Assembly: GCA_937129145.1 (NCBI GenBank)
Contig: CAKZMU010000078.1
Coordinates: forward strand, 234,999 to 298,998
Length of the DNA stretch: 64,000 bases
Direction: 5' to 3'
Source of the DNA: an uncultured Lacinutrix sp.
GTDB taxonomy: Bacteria; Bacteroidota; Bacteroidia; Flavobacteriales; Flavobacteriaceae
Below, in pieces: positions 50,760 to 59,576 of this stretch. The position numbers and the translations under genes were made by a program. The notes beneath the pieces are model-generated. The model did no database searches. It saw only the letters and a program-made list of their open reading frames with translations, and was not told the DNA's origin. Each line of letters opens with the position of its first letter. The stretch's first letter is position 1.

Positions 50760-50841
50760 GCGGGCGTGGTGGAATTGGTAGACACGCTTGACTTAGGATC
50801 AAGTGCCTCACGGTGTGAAGGTTCGAGTCCTTTCGCCCGCA
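50760..50841 (+). tRNA. tRNA-Leu (anticodon UAG)
   Basis: The acceptor stem GCGGGCG pairs with CGCCCGC (50834-50840), discriminator A. The anticodon stem CTTGA/TCAAG encloses the loop CTTAGGA, so the anticodon is TAG, reading CUA and related codons. The variable arm is long (class II), gtgcctcacggtgtg, as expected for leucine, and the T arm contains GGTTCGAGTCC. CCA is not encoded. A strong terminator begins two bases later. Confidence 0.96.
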
Positions 50842-50842
50842 C

Positions 50843-50872
50843 AAAAGCCGAAGAGAAATCTTCGGCTTTTTT
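50843..50872 (+). terminator. Rho-independent terminator of tRNA-Leu
   Basis: aaaagccgaaga (50843-50854) pairs perfectly with tcttcggctttt (50859-50870) around a GAAA tetraloop, followed by Ts. The stretch 50873-50943 after it has no gene; it contains the repeated word ggtacaac. Confidence 0.93.
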
Positions 50873-50943
50873 ATTTTTAACAAGGGGATTTTTTTAAGAT
50901 TTTGAGCCTTGGGTACAACATAGGTACAACATTTAGGTGTTTT

Positions 50944-51124
50944 TCTTCCCTTAATTAAGTTTGATATTAGATGGTCTTATCTGGTATCAAACTATATTTT
51001 TTGTATTTGGAAATAATATTTTTTACAATATCTCAAAGTTTTTTCTTCGGTTGAGAGGTTTATTATCATACAATATGCCCACAATTTAAACTCGTAATAT
51101 ACTTCCATCAAAAGACTACGGCAT
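50944..51124 (+). repeat. Direct repeat copy A, left of the cargo module
   Basis: This copy matches 62369-62551 over about 180 bases, with long identical stretches (gtatttggaaataatatttt, ttattatcatacaatat, cttccatcaaaagactacgg) and scattered differences. Near its left end a hairpin of nine perfect plus about six wobble or matched pairs spans 50958-50993 (arms agtttgata and tatcaaact). No coding potential is apparent. From here to 51240 I see nothing else recognisable. Confidence 0.85.
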
Positions 51125-51255
51125 TGACCTTCATTATTGTATGACCTTGACTTTTGCCATTCTATTTGCAACTAATAAATAAGATTTTACAATTATTTAT
51201 TGTGAATTTTTGGTTGAAGTAATTGATCAAAGTATCTAATATTAAATTTTTTTTG

Positions 51256-51279
51256 TACATTTGTTAACCAAACGGTTAA
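51256..51279 (+). promoter_or_regulatory. Promoter and TetR-type operator of the exporter operon
   Basis: TACATTTG (51256-51263) is an exact -7 element. The palindrome TTAACC-AAAC-GGTTAA (51264-51279) starts on the next base and covers the expected transcription start; a further GGTT half-site follows at 51287-51290. A repressor bound here would block initiation, consistent with control by the TetR gene 17 bases downstream. Confidence 0.65.
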
Positions 51280-51295
51280 ACTAAATGGTTATATA

Positions 51296-51907
51296 ATGAC
51301 AAAACACAAAGACAATAAAACTGAAGAGCAAATATTGGAAGCAGCCCAGAAAATTTTCCAAGCTAAAGGAATGGATGGTGCACGGATGCAGGAAATTGCA
51401 GATAAAGCAAGCATCAATAAGGCAATGTTGCATTATTATTACAGAAGTAAGCAGCTTTTGTTTGAGGCGGTCTTCAAAAAAGCGTTTGCCTTATTAGCCC
51501 CACAGCTTAATGCCATTCTTAATGATGACTCATCATTAGAGGATAAAATCAAAAATTTTACCCACAACTACATTAGCTTTATTATAAAGCATCCTTATTT
51601 ACCGAACTTCATTATTCAAGAGCTTAACAGAAATCCAAAATTCATTGAAAAGATTAAGAATAATGTCGCCTTTCCAAGTATTGACAAATTTAAACTACAA
51701 GTCCAAAAAGAAGTTAAAAACGGCACAATAGTTTCCATAAGTGCAGAGCAACTATTTATCAATATACTGGCCTTAAATATATTTCCCTTTGTGGCTTCCC
51801 CATTAATTAAAGCGTTTGCAAATGTTGATGACAAGACTTACAAAAGGCTGTTGGAAGCACGTAAAAAAGAGGTGTCCGATTTCATCATTAATGCCATAAA
51901 AAAATAA
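51296..51907 (+). CDS. TetR/AcrR family repressor
   Basis: This 203-residue protein has the N-terminal helix-turn-helix (ILEAAQKIFQAKGMDGARMQ, IADKASINKAMLHYYYRSK, about residues 11-50) and an all-helical ligand domain. It is the first gene of the exporter operon, four bases before the TolC gene, and its promoter holds a palindrome matching a TetR-type operator. It very likely represses its own operon until the exported compound, still unknown, binds. The ligand cannot be predicted. Confidence 0.94.
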   Translation: MTKHKDNKTEEQILEAAQKIFQAKGMDGARMQEIADKASINKAMLHYYYRSKQLLFEAVFKKAFALLAPQLNAILNDDSSLEDKIKNFTHNYISFIIKHPYLPNFIIQELNRNPKFIEKIKNNVAFPSIDKFKLQVQKEVKNGTIVSISAEQLFINILALNIFPFVASPLIKAFANVDDKTYKRLLEARKKEVSDFIINAIKK

Positions 51908-51911
51908 ACCT

Positions 51912-53171
51912 ATGAAACCTATATATCTATTCGGACTATTCTTTTTAACAACGATTTTCGGTTATACCCAAAACACCATCAGTTTAAACGAATGTTACGA
52001 AGGTTTGAAAACAAATTATCCTCTTGCTAAACAACGTGTCATTTTAGAGCTACAAAAGGAGGTTGAGCTTTCGGCTATAAAAGCAAAGACTTTACCACAG
52101 CTCAATCTTAATGCTCAAGCAACCTATCAGAGTGATGTTACCGAGGTTCCAGTACCTAATATAGACATAGAACCTTTGAATAACGACCAGTATCGTGCTA
52201 CACTTACAGCTAATCAGCTGATTTTCAATGGTGGAAAAATTAGAGCATCACAGGGTTTGCAAAACATCATTACTGACAGAAAAAAACAGGAAGTTGAAGT
52301 CAATCTGTATCAATTGAAACAACGGGTTAATCAATTCTATTTTTCAATTCTTCTGATTGATGACCAAACTAAATTGTTGGATGTAAGAGAACAACAATTG
52401 AACAGTAAATTAAAGGAAGTGAAATCTGGAATAGAAAACGGTGTATTGTTGCCTACTTCAGATAAAGTCATTGAAGCTGAATTGTTGAAAATTTTACAGC
52501 AAACAAAAGAGGCAACCAACAATAAGTCAAAGTTGATTGCATCTTTATCTTCATTAATTGGAGTTCCTATTCCTGTTGAAACAGAATTTCAAAAGCCTTT
52601 GCTCTCAATGAATGCAAGTTCAGATTTGAATAGACCGGAATTAGGATTGTTCAACTTGCAGAAACAAGAGATAGGACAACAACAAAATATACTATCCAAA
52701 TCATTGGTTCCCGAACTTAAAGGTTTTGCAACTGGCGGTTATGGTAATCCAGGATTGAATATGTTGGAAAATGACTTTACATCTTACTACATCGTTGGTT
52801 TAAAGCTAAACTGGAACGTGTTTGACTGGAATGGAAATAAGAAAGAGAGGCAAGCATTAGATTATTCAAAAGAATTGATTAGCAATCAAGAAGAAGTTTT
52901 TAGACTGAACACCAACACCGCTTTAAATGAACAACAAAAAGAAATTGAAACCCTTGAAAGCACTATTACTATTGACCAGCAATTAATTTCTTTACAACAA
53001 GAAGTAGTTAATACTTCCGAATCTCAATTGAGGAATGGTGTTATCACCACCTCTGAATACATTACAGAGCTTACCAAACTTTACGAAACAGAAAATTTGT
53101 TCAATCAACATAAAACACAATTGGAATTAGCCAAAGCCAATTACAATACCCTTAAGGGAGATACTAAATAG
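51912..53171 (+). CDS. TolC family outer-membrane efflux protein
   Basis: This 419-residue protein has a signal peptide (PIYLFGLFFLTTIFGYTQ) and the TolC helical-hairpin repeats: the conserved start ISLNECYEGLKTNYPLAKQR, coiled segments LPQLNLNAQATYQ and KLNWNVFDWNGNKKERQALD, and the late helix NTSESQLRNGVITTSEYITE. It forms the outer-membrane channel of the tripartite exporter. Its adaptor (53176) and pump genes follow directly in the operon. Confidence 0.92.
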   Translation: MKPIYLFGLFFLTTIFGYTQNTISLNECYEGLKTNYPLAKQRVILELQKEVELSAIKAKTLPQLNLNAQATYQSDVTEVPVPNIDIEPLNNDQYRATLTANQLIFNGGKIRASQGLQNIITDRKKQEVEVNLYQLKQRVNQFYFSILLIDDQTKLLDVREQQLNSKLKEVKSGIENGVLLPTSDKVIEAELLKILQQTKEATNNKSKLIASLSSLIGVPIPVETEFQKPLLSMNASSDLNRPELGLFNLQKQEIGQQQNILSKSLVPELKGFATGGYGNPGLNMLENDFTSYYIVGLKLNWNVFDWNGNKKERQALDYSKELISNQEEVFRLNTNTALNEQQKEIETLESTITIDQQLISLQQEVVNTSESQLRNGVITTSEYITELTKLYETENLFNQHKTQLELAKANYNTLKGDTK

Positions 53172-53175
53172 AAAA

Positions 53176-54081
53176 ATGATGAAAAACATAAAGAAAATAC
53201 TAATTGCTCTAACTGCTATAACTGTATTAACAGCATGTAATAATAACGGAGATAAAGCAGATGGCTATGGGAATTTTGAAGCTACCGAAATAACCGTATC
53301 TGCTGAAAACACTGGAAAACTAATGACCTTTACTATTGATGAAGGCACTATTGTAGAATACAATGAACTTATTGGTCATATAGATACGATTCCTCTACAC
53401 TTAAAGAAAGAGCAACTTTTGGTACAAAAAGATGTGATTAAAGCAAAGTCTAAAGGTGTTTTGTCACAGATAAATGTATTACAAGCTAAATTAAAAACCG
53501 CCAATACCAATAAAACAAGAATTGAGAATTTAATTAAAGACAATGCTGGAACCCAAAAGCAGTTGGATGATATTGATGGTGAAATAGCGGTTTTAAAAAA
53601 CAGTATTCGCAGTGTTGAAATTCAAAATGCACCAGTGGTAAACGAACTTAAAAGCGTAGATGTACAGCTTCAACAACTCAACGACCAAATAAAAAAGAGT
53701 AGAATACAAAATCCAATAAAGGGCACTGTGTTGTCAAAATACGTTGAACCAGGTGAAATTGTATCCTTTGGAAAACCACTGTATAAAATTGCGGATTTAT
53801 CGACTATGGAACTACGGGTTTATGTCAGCGAAACCCAATTGGCCAAAGTAAAGATAGGTGAAGCCGTAACCGTCAAAATCGATGACCAAGATGGAATGAA
53901 AACGTATGACGGCAAAATTAGCTGGATAGCTTCGGAAGCGGAGTTTACCCCTAAAATCATTCAAACCAAAGAAGAACGAGTTGCCCTGGTCTATGCGGTG
54001 AAAGTGCAGGTAAAAAACGATGGCAGTTTAAAAATTGGAATGCCGGCTGAAATGTGGTTAAACACAGAATCAAATCAATAA
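53176..54081 (+). CDS. HlyD-type periplasmic adaptor lipoprotein
   Basis: The 301-residue adaptor has a lipobox (ALTAITVLTACNNN), a biotinyl-lipoyl half (about residues 35-75), a long coiled-coil hairpin (about 80-175, around QAKLKTANTNKTRIENLIKD), the second lipoyl half (NPIKGTVLSKYVEPGEIV) and a beta-barrel (AKVKIGEAVTVKID). It links the ABC permeases in the inner membrane to TolC. Two ATG codons are in tandem (53176, 53179). It matches YbhG-like adaptors of YbhFSR-type exporters. Confidence 0.93.
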   Translation: MMKNIKKILIALTAITVLTACNNNGDKADGYGNFEATEITVSAENTGKLMTFTIDEGTIVEYNELIGHIDTIPLHLKKEQLLVQKDVIKAKSKGVLSQINVLQAKLKTANTNKTRIENLIKDNAGTQKQLDDIDGEIAVLKNSIRSVEIQNAPVVNELKSVDVQLQQLNDQIKKSRIQNPIKGTVLSKYVEPGEIVSFGKPLYKIADLSTMELRVYVSETQLAKVKIGEAVTVKIDDQDGMKTYDGKISWIASEAEFTPKIIQTKEERVALVYAVKVQVKNDGSLKIGMPAEMWLNTESNQ

Positions 54082-54098
54082 ATATTAAACTTGAAATT

Positions 54099-54578
54099 AT
54101 GAATAAAATAATAATCACACTCATTGCAGTATCACTACTTTTTACAGGTTGTAAAGACCAACCCAAAGAAAGTAATGCAACAAAGAAAAATGAAACAGAA
54201 CATACGGAACAGCATACTGAAAGCAATGCAGTTGGTAATGACTGGATGCAAGAAATAAAAATGAATAATGGGGCTAAATGGACTGCGAATCCTGAAACAA
54301 ATGAAGGTGTAGTTAGAATGCAATCCGTTTTAACAACAAGTAACCCAAAAGATTTGAATGATTATCACACCATCGCCGATGCACTTAACAAAGAAAAAAA
54401 CTATGTCATTAAAGAGTGTACTATGAAAGGGCCTTCACACGATAATTTACACGTATGGCTGCTTCCGTTAATAGAAAAAATTGATGCTTTAAAAGAAGCT
54501 AACACCTTGGCTGAAGCACAACATATTTATAAGAGCATTGAGCAAAACGTAAATGCTTATGACGATTATTTTGAATAA
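54099..54578 (+). CDS. Small lipoprotein of unknown function in the exporter operon
   Basis: The ATG at 54099 yields 159 residues with a lipobox (IALIAV-type helix ending SLLFTGCKDQ); a start at 54054 would overlap the adaptor gene and hide the signal. After a charged linker rich in Lys, Glu and His (residues 25-45) there is one helical domain with KECTMKGPSHDNLHVWLLP (about 110-128), where Cys, Met and two His could bind a metal. I do not recognise a named family. Its place between adaptor and ATPase suggests a periplasmic accessory to the exporter. Confidence 0.72.
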   Translation: MNKIIITLIAVSLLFTGCKDQPKESNATKKNETEHTEQHTESNAVGNDWMQEIKMNNGAKWTANPETNEGVVRMQSVLTTSNPKDLNDYHTIADALNKEKNYVIKECTMKGPSHDNLHVWLLPLIEKIDALKEANTLAEAQHIYKSIEQNVNAYDDYFE

Positions 54579-54580
54579 TT

Positions 54581-55483
54581 ATGGGCATCACAATATCCAA
54601 CATATCAAAATCTTATGGTGAAATAACCGCATTATCAGATATTTCTTTTGATGTAAAACCTGGTGAGCTTTTTGGACTAATAGGTCCCGATGGTGCAGGA
54701 AAAACCACCTTGTTCCGCATACTTACCACGCTGTTGATAGCAGATAATGGGCAAGCTACCGTAGCAGGTTATGATGTGCTTAACGATTATAAATCCATTA
54801 GAAATAGTGTTGGGTATATGCCTGGGCGTTTTTCACTTTATCAAGATTTGACCGTAGAGGAAAATTTGAATTTTTTCGCTACAATTTTCGGTACGACCAT
54901 AGAAGAGAACTATGATTTGGTAAAAGACATCTATGTACAAATAGAACCTTTTAAGAATCGTAGAGCAGGCAAACTATCAGGTGGTATGAAACAAAAGCTT
55001 GCCTTAAGCTGTGCGTTGATACACAAGCCGAAAGTCCTTTTTCTGGATGAGCCTACAACTGGAGTGGACCCCGTATCGAGAAAGGAATTTTGGGAAATGC
55101 TCAAACGGTTACAGAAAAAAGGAATAACCATTTTAGTATCAACACCGTATATGGATGAAGCTGCCTTATGTGACCGCATCGCATTAATTCAAGATGGTAA
55201 CATCCTTGAAATAGATACGCCAAACGCAATTGTTAGCCACTTTCCAAAACCGTTATACAACATCAGTGCCCACAATATGTACAACCTCATTGAGAGTTTA
55301 ACTAATTACGAGCACACCTACAGTATTTTTCCTTTTGGGGAGTTCGTACACTATACCGACAAGCGTGACCCTATAGATAAGGCAAGTTTGAAAACCTATC
55401 TGGAATTTCAAGGTCTTACAGATATTAAAATTGAAAAAACCCAACCTACCATAGAGGACACTTTTATGGAATTAGCCAAATGA
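54581..55483 (+). CDS. ABC exporter ATP-binding protein 1
   Basis: This 300-residue ATPase has Walker A GPDGAGKTT (about residues 35-43), the Q-loop region near GYMPGRFSLYQD, signature KLSGGMKQKLALS (about 133), Walker B KVLFLDEPTTGVDP and the H-loop replaced by VSTPYMDEAALCD, where the usual His is Pro-Tyr. A 70-residue C-terminal extension follows. The missing switch His suggests a degenerate site paired with the second ATPase, as in YbhF-like exporters where both halves are one protein. It overlaps the next gene by four bases. Confidence 0.92.
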   Translation: MGITISNISKSYGEITALSDISFDVKPGELFGLIGPDGAGKTTLFRILTTLLIADNGQATVAGYDVLNDYKSIRNSVGYMPGRFSLYQDLTVEENLNFFATIFGTTIEENYDLVKDIYVQIEPFKNRRAGKLSGGMKQKLALSCALIHKPKVLFLDEPTTGVDPVSRKEFWEMLKRLQKKGITILVSTPYMDEAALCDRIALIQDGNILEIDTPNAIVSHFPKPLYNISAHNMYNLIESLTNYEHTYSIFPFGEFVHYTDKRDPIDKASLKTYLEFQGLTDIKIEKTQPTIEDTFMELAK

Positions 55484-56211
55484 TGAAAGATAATAACGTT
55501 ATACAAGTAGAAAATCTATCCAAGTTATTTGGAGACTTTGCAGCGGTAAACCAAATAAGTTTTCAGGTAAAGGCAGGGGAAATATTTGGCTTTTTGGGAG
55601 CAAATGGGGCTGGTAAAACCACAGCGATGAAAATGCTCATCGGGATTTCTTCCCCTACTTCGGGGAAGGCGACGGTTGCCGGTTTTGATGTTTATAAGGA
55701 AACTGAATCTATCAAAAAAAATATTGGGTATATGAGTCAAAAATTTGCCTTGTATGATGACTTGACAGTAAAAGAGAACATCACATTTTTTGGTGGTATT
55801 TACGGATTGTCCAAAAAACAAATAGACCAAAAACGATGCGAACTGGTTGAGGAATTGGGGCTTCAAGAAGTTACGAACAGTCTTGTGGCTTCACTGCCCT
55901 TGGGCTGGAAACAGAAGTTAGCGTTTTCGGTTTCTCTATTGCACGAGCCTAAAATCGTTTTTTTAGATGAGCCTACTGGTGGTGTAGACCCTATTACCAG
56001 ACGTCAATTTTGGGAAATGATCTATAAAGCTGCCCATAATGGTACCACCATTTTTGTAACTACTCATTATATGGACGAAGCAGAATATTGTGATAGGGTT
56101 TCTATTATGGTCAATGGTAAAATTGAAGCTCTGGACACCCCAAAAAAGCTAAAAGAACATTATAAAACTGACACAATGAACGATGTGTTTTTAAAACTGG
56201 CCAGAGGATGA
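55480..56211 (+). CDS. ABC exporter ATP-binding protein 2
   Basis: The 243-residue ATPase has Walker A GANGAGKTT, the Q-loop region GYMSQKFALYDD, the signature region SLPLGWKQKLAFS (altered from LSGGQ), Walker B KIVFLDEPTGGVDP and H-loop VTTHYMDEAEYCD with the switch His present. Together with ATPase 1 it would form an asymmetric pair, each supplying the element the other lacks: signature from 1, His from 2. Four-base ATGA overlaps on both sides show tight coupling. Confidence 0.92.
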   Translation: MMKDNNVIQVENLSKLFGDFAAVNQISFQVKAGEIFGFLGANGAGKTTAMKMLIGISSPTSGKATVAGFDVYKETESIKKNIGYMSQKFALYDDLTVKENITFFGGIYGLSKKQIDQKRCELVEELGLQEVTNSLVASLPLGWKQKLAFSVSLLHEPKIVFLDEPTGGVDPITRRQFWEMIYKAAHNGTTIFVTTHYMDEAEYCDRVSIMVNGKIEALDTPKKLKEHYKTDTMNDVFLKLARG

Positions 56212-57314
56212 AACGATTTATAGGTTTTGTAAGAAAAGAGTTTTATCACATATTCCGTGATAAACGTTCCCTATTTATATTATTCGGGATGCCCATAGCC
56301 CAAATATTATTGTTTGGTTTCGCCATTACCAATGAAATCAATAATGTAGATATTGCCATTTTAGACCAGGCCAATGATGTAGCATCTAAAGAAATCATCA
56401 ATAAAATAGCCGCTTCAAAACACTTTAGCATTGTTGATATTATTCAACAAGAGTCATCCATAGAATCCATATTCAAAAAAGGCAAAGTAAAAGCGGTACT
56501 TCAATTTGAAAATAACTTTGGAAATAATCTCATTAAAGAAAAACAGGCCAACGTACAAGTACTTACAGATGCCACGGATCCAAATATGGCCAGTACCATA
56601 AGTAATTACATTTCGTCAATACTTAAAAAGTATCAGCAAGAATTAAACGAAAATATTTCCATTGATTACCAGATTATACCGCAAAGCAGGATGGTTTATA
56701 ACGCCGAATTGAAAAGTGTTTATATGTTTGTTCCAGGGGTTATGACTGTTATTCTGATGTTGGTTTCAGCAATGATGACTTCTATTTCCATCACCCGTGA
56801 AAAAGAACAAGGTACAATGGAAATTTTATTGGTTTCCCCTTTAAAACCATTTCAGGTAATTATAGGTAAAGTGTTTCCATACATTTTCCTATCTGTTATC
56901 AATGCCGTAGTCATCGTCTTGTTGAGCATTTTCGTGTTTAATGTGCCTGTTAATGGCAGCTTATTCTTATTAGGGATTGAAAGTGTCCTGTTTATCATCA
57001 CATCACTTGCTTTGGGTATTTTAATTTCTACCATATCGGCAACACAGCAAACAGCTATGATGATTTCCCTTATGGGCTTAATGTTACCCACCATATTACT
57101 ATCCGGGTTTATTTTCCCTATTAGCAGTATGCCATTACCGCTTCAGGTTATTAGCAACATCATACCCGCAAAATGGTTTATAATCATTGTAAAAGGCATA
57201 ATGTTAAAAGGTATTGGAATTGGTTTTGTTTTAAAGGAAACCTTGATTCTTCTTTTAATGACATTATTGTTCATTGGTGTAAGTGTGAAGAAATATAAAA
57301 TTAGACTGGAGTAA
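56208..57314 (+). CDS. ABC-2 type permease 1
   Basis: This 368-residue permease has an N-terminal helix (SLFILFGMPIAQILLFGFAI), a large periplasmic domain (about residues 45-175) and five C-terminal helices (MFVPGVMTVILMLVSAMM to LLLMTLLFIGVSV). Conserved EKEQGTMEILLVSPLKPFQV sits at the cytosolic coupling helix. It matches YbhS/YhhJ-like ABC-2 exporters of drugs, dyes or lipids. The substrate is unknown. Confidence 0.92.
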   Translation: MKRFIGFVRKEFYHIFRDKRSLFILFGMPIAQILLFGFAITNEINNVDIAILDQANDVASKEIINKIAASKHFSIVDIIQQESSIESIFKKGKVKAVLQFENNFGNNLIKEKQANVQVLTDATDPNMASTISNYISSILKKYQQELNENISIDYQIIPQSRMVYNAELKSVYMFVPGVMTVILMLVSAMMTSISITREKEQGTMEILLVSPLKPFQVIIGKVFPYIFLSVINAVVIVLLSIFVFNVPVNGSLFLLGIESVLFIITSLALGILISTISATQQTAMMISLMGLMLPTILLSGFIFPISSMPLPLQVISNIIPAKWFIIIVKGIMLKGIGIGFVLKETLILLLMTLLFIGVSVKKYKIRLE

Positions 57315-57315
57315 G

Positions 57316-58437
57316 ATGAAAATAATACTATACATTATAAAAAAGGAGTTTAAGCAAATCTTTAGAAATAAAGGAATGCTACCCATCATATTTATTTTAC
57401 CTCTGCTACAATTGGTCATTTTATCCAATGCGGCTACCTACGAAATAAAAAATATACAATTTGGATATGTTGATGCTGATAACAGTAGCACGTCCAGAGA
57501 GTTGATAGAACAATTTGAAGCTTCAACTTATTTCAATGTTTCAGAAAAGTTTCCTTCTGAAAAGGAGGCTTCCCAAGCAATGCAGGAAGGCACGATTGAT
57601 GCGTATTTAAATATACCTACCCATTTTGAACGGGATTTACAAAAAGACAAAACAAAAGGCATAGGCGTATTTATTGATGCCATTGATGGTTCGGCAGCGG
57701 GAGTTATCAATGTTTATATAACCCAAATTATACAGAACTACAACAAAAATATTGTAGCGGATTTGATACAGATTTCAGATACCGTTCAAAAACCGAACAG
57801 TATAGAAAGCATTCCCTTGTTTTGGTATAACCAGACCTTGAACTATAAAACATTTATGGTGCCTGGTATTTTGGTTTTGCTTGTAACAATGATTACCCTG
57901 TTTTTATCAGGAATGAACATTGTTAGGGAAAAAGAAATTGGTACGCTAGAACAGATAAATGTTACGCCCATACGAAAAAGCCATTTTATCATAGGTAAAC
58001 TCTTCCCTTTTTGGATAATAGGTATAGGGCTGTTGACCATAGGTTTAATACTCGCCAAAGTTATTTTTAATACGCCGATGCTAGGTAATTTAGGACTGCT
58101 CTATGCTTATACCTCTGTTTATATCTTGGTGATTTTAGGAATGGGGCTTTTTATTTCAAACTTCACTGATACACAACAGCAAGCGATGTTTATTGCGTGG
58201 TTCTTTATAGTGATATTTATACTAATGAGTGGCTTGTTTACCCCCATAGAAAGTATGCCAAAATGGGCACAAATACTTACCGAGTTCAATCCCATTAAAT
58301 ATTTTGTGGAAATCATAAGAATGGTAATGCTCAAAGGCTCTGGATTTGTTGATATTTTCCCATTGGCCATAAAAACTTTGGCCTACGCTATTGTAATGAA
58401 CGGTTTGGCTGTTTGGAGCTATAAAAAAACAACCTAA
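57316..58437 (+). CDS. ABC-2 type permease 2
   Basis: This 373-residue protein has the same layout as permease 1 and is presumably its heterodimer partner (YbhR-like). It has an N-terminal helix (MLPIIFILPLLQLVILSNAA), a periplasmic domain and five late helices, with the coupling motif EKEIGTLEQINVTPIRKSHF. It begins two bases after permease 1. Together with the two ATPases, HlyD and TolC it completes a tripartite exporter. Confidence 0.92.
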   Translation: MKIILYIIKKEFKQIFRNKGMLPIIFILPLLQLVILSNAATYEIKNIQFGYVDADNSSTSRELIEQFEASTYFNVSEKFPSEKEASQAMQEGTIDAYLNIPTHFERDLQKDKTKGIGVFIDAIDGSAAGVINVYITQIIQNYNKNIVADLIQISDTVQKPNSIESIPLFWYNQTLNYKTFMVPGILVLLVTMITLFLSGMNIVREKEIGTLEQINVTPIRKSHFIIGKLFPFWIIGIGLLTIGLILAKVIFNTPMLGNLGLLYAYTSVYILVILGMGLFISNFTDTQQQAMFIAWFFIVIFILMSGLFTPIESMPKWAQILTEFNPIKYFVEIIRMVMLKGSGFVDIFPLAIKTLAYAIVMNGLAVWSYKKTT

Positions 58438-58438
58438 A

Positions 58439-59203
58439 ATGAATCATCGTATCAGACATAAAAACAAATTGGTTACCAATGAATCACTATTTATAAGAGG
58501 TCCTTTGTCCCGATTAAAAGAATTGGGTTTTGCCTTTAAGGTGTTTTTCAATTTTATCAGGGCTTTTAGGATAATGCACTTTGTTGGCCCTTGTGTTACC
58601 GTATTTGGTTCAGCACGTTTTACACAGGAATCCGAATATTACGTATATGCTGAAAAAATTGGTGCTGAACTATCCAAAATGGGGTTCACGATAATGACTG
58701 GTGGTGGTCCAGGGATTATGGAAGCTGCCAATAAAGGTGCGTATGAAACAGGTGGGTATTCCGTTGGCTGTAATATTGTATTGCCTTTTGAACAAAAACC
58801 AAATCCTTTTTTGCACAAATGGATTGATATCCCATACTTTTTCTTACGAAAAGTCATACTGGTAAAGTATTCCTACGCATTTGTGGTGATGCCTGGAGGT
58901 ATTGGAACTCTTGATGAGTTGTTTGAAGCACTTACCCTGATTCAGACCAAAATCATCAAAAACTTTCCTGTGGTCATTTTTGGTTCAGAATACCATAAAG
59001 AACTATGTGAGCACATCCATTTAATGGCAGAGCGGGAAAGTATTAGCGAAGCTGATATGGAATTATTGTTTGTAACCGACTCTGTTCATGACCTCATTAA
59101 ACATATAGATACTTATGCCATAAAAGAATTTGGACTAACCAAAAAAGCTTCCAAACCAAAATGGTGGTACGGGGAAAAACTAAAGCCAAATGAAAAAGAA
59201 TAA
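58439..59203 (+). CDS. LOG-family Rossmann protein (TIGR00730-type nucleotide phosphoribohydrolase)
   Basis: This 254-residue protein has the LOG signature GGGPGIMEAANKGAYETGG (about residues 83-101) and PGGIGTLDELFEALTLIQT (about 153-171), so it probably cleaves nucleoside 5'-monophosphates to base plus ribose 5-phosphate. N-terminal and C-terminal extensions frame the core. It begins two bases after permease 2, so it is part of the exporter operon, an unusual partner. In bacteria such enzymes act in purine turnover, and some make cytokinin-like bases; neither role is shown here. Confidence 0.87.
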   Translation: MNHRIRHKNKLVTNESLFIRGPLSRLKELGFAFKVFFNFIRAFRIMHFVGPCVTVFGSARFTQESEYYVYAEKIGAELSKMGFTIMTGGGPGIMEAANKGAYETGGYSVGCNIVLPFEQKPNPFLHKWIDIPYFFLRKVILVKYSYAFVVMPGGIGTLDELFEALTLIQTKIIKNFPVVIFGSEYHKELCEHIHLMAERESISEADMELLFVTDSVHDLIKHIDTYAIKEFGLTKKASKPKWWYGEKLKPNEKE

Positions 59204-59576
59204 AATAATTAGCATCATTGCTGCCATAATTTTGACAGCCTTTGGGTTATTGACTTTGTATTTAAGTAGTTCGATACTGTTTGATTGGTTTGGTGTAAGA
59301 GCGAAACAAGGAAATTATGTGCTTTTTATAGTGGGTACAAATTTTTTGTGCTCTATCCTGTATTTAACAGCAGCATATGGGCTCTATAAAAGTAAAGAAT
59401 GGACTTTTAAACTGTTATTGACGGCCTTAATCCTTTTATCTATTGGCTTTATAGGTTTGCTTGTTCATATAAGTATGGGAGGTCTTTATGAAACTAAAAC
59501 TGTTGGTGCAATGATTTTTAGAATTGTGCTCACCATTGGATTTATAAGAATCACTAAAAAATTATTAAAAAAATGA
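59190..59576 (+). CDS. Four-helix membrane protein of unknown function
   Basis: This 128-residue protein has four hydrophobic helices (IISIIAAIILTAFGLLTLYL; YVLFIVGTNFLCSILYLTAA; LLLTALILLSIGFIGLLVH; AMIFRIVLTIGFIRI). It overlaps the LOG gene by 14 bases and the DUF2141 gene by four, so it is clearly translated with them. I recognise no named family, and there are no charged residues within helices that would suggest a transporter. It could be an accessory to the envelope proteins that follow. Confidence 0.7.
   Translation: MKKNKIISIIAAIILTAFGLLTLYLSSSILFDWFGVRAKQGNYVLFIVGTNFLCSILYLTAAYGLYKSKEWTFKLLLTALILLSIGFIGLLVHISMGGLYETKTVGAMIFRIVLTIGFIRITKKLLKK

Noticed and set aside
50665..50883. Small protein antisense to the tRNA-Leu
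   Set aside because: The frame is an accident of tRNA and terminator sequence; promoter, tRNA fold and terminator explain these bases.
50944..51240. CRISPR-like or short tandem repeat array
   Set aside because: The words recur only once more, 11 kb away, as a single direct repeat; there is no spacer periodicity. No CRISPR array was seen anywhere in the window.
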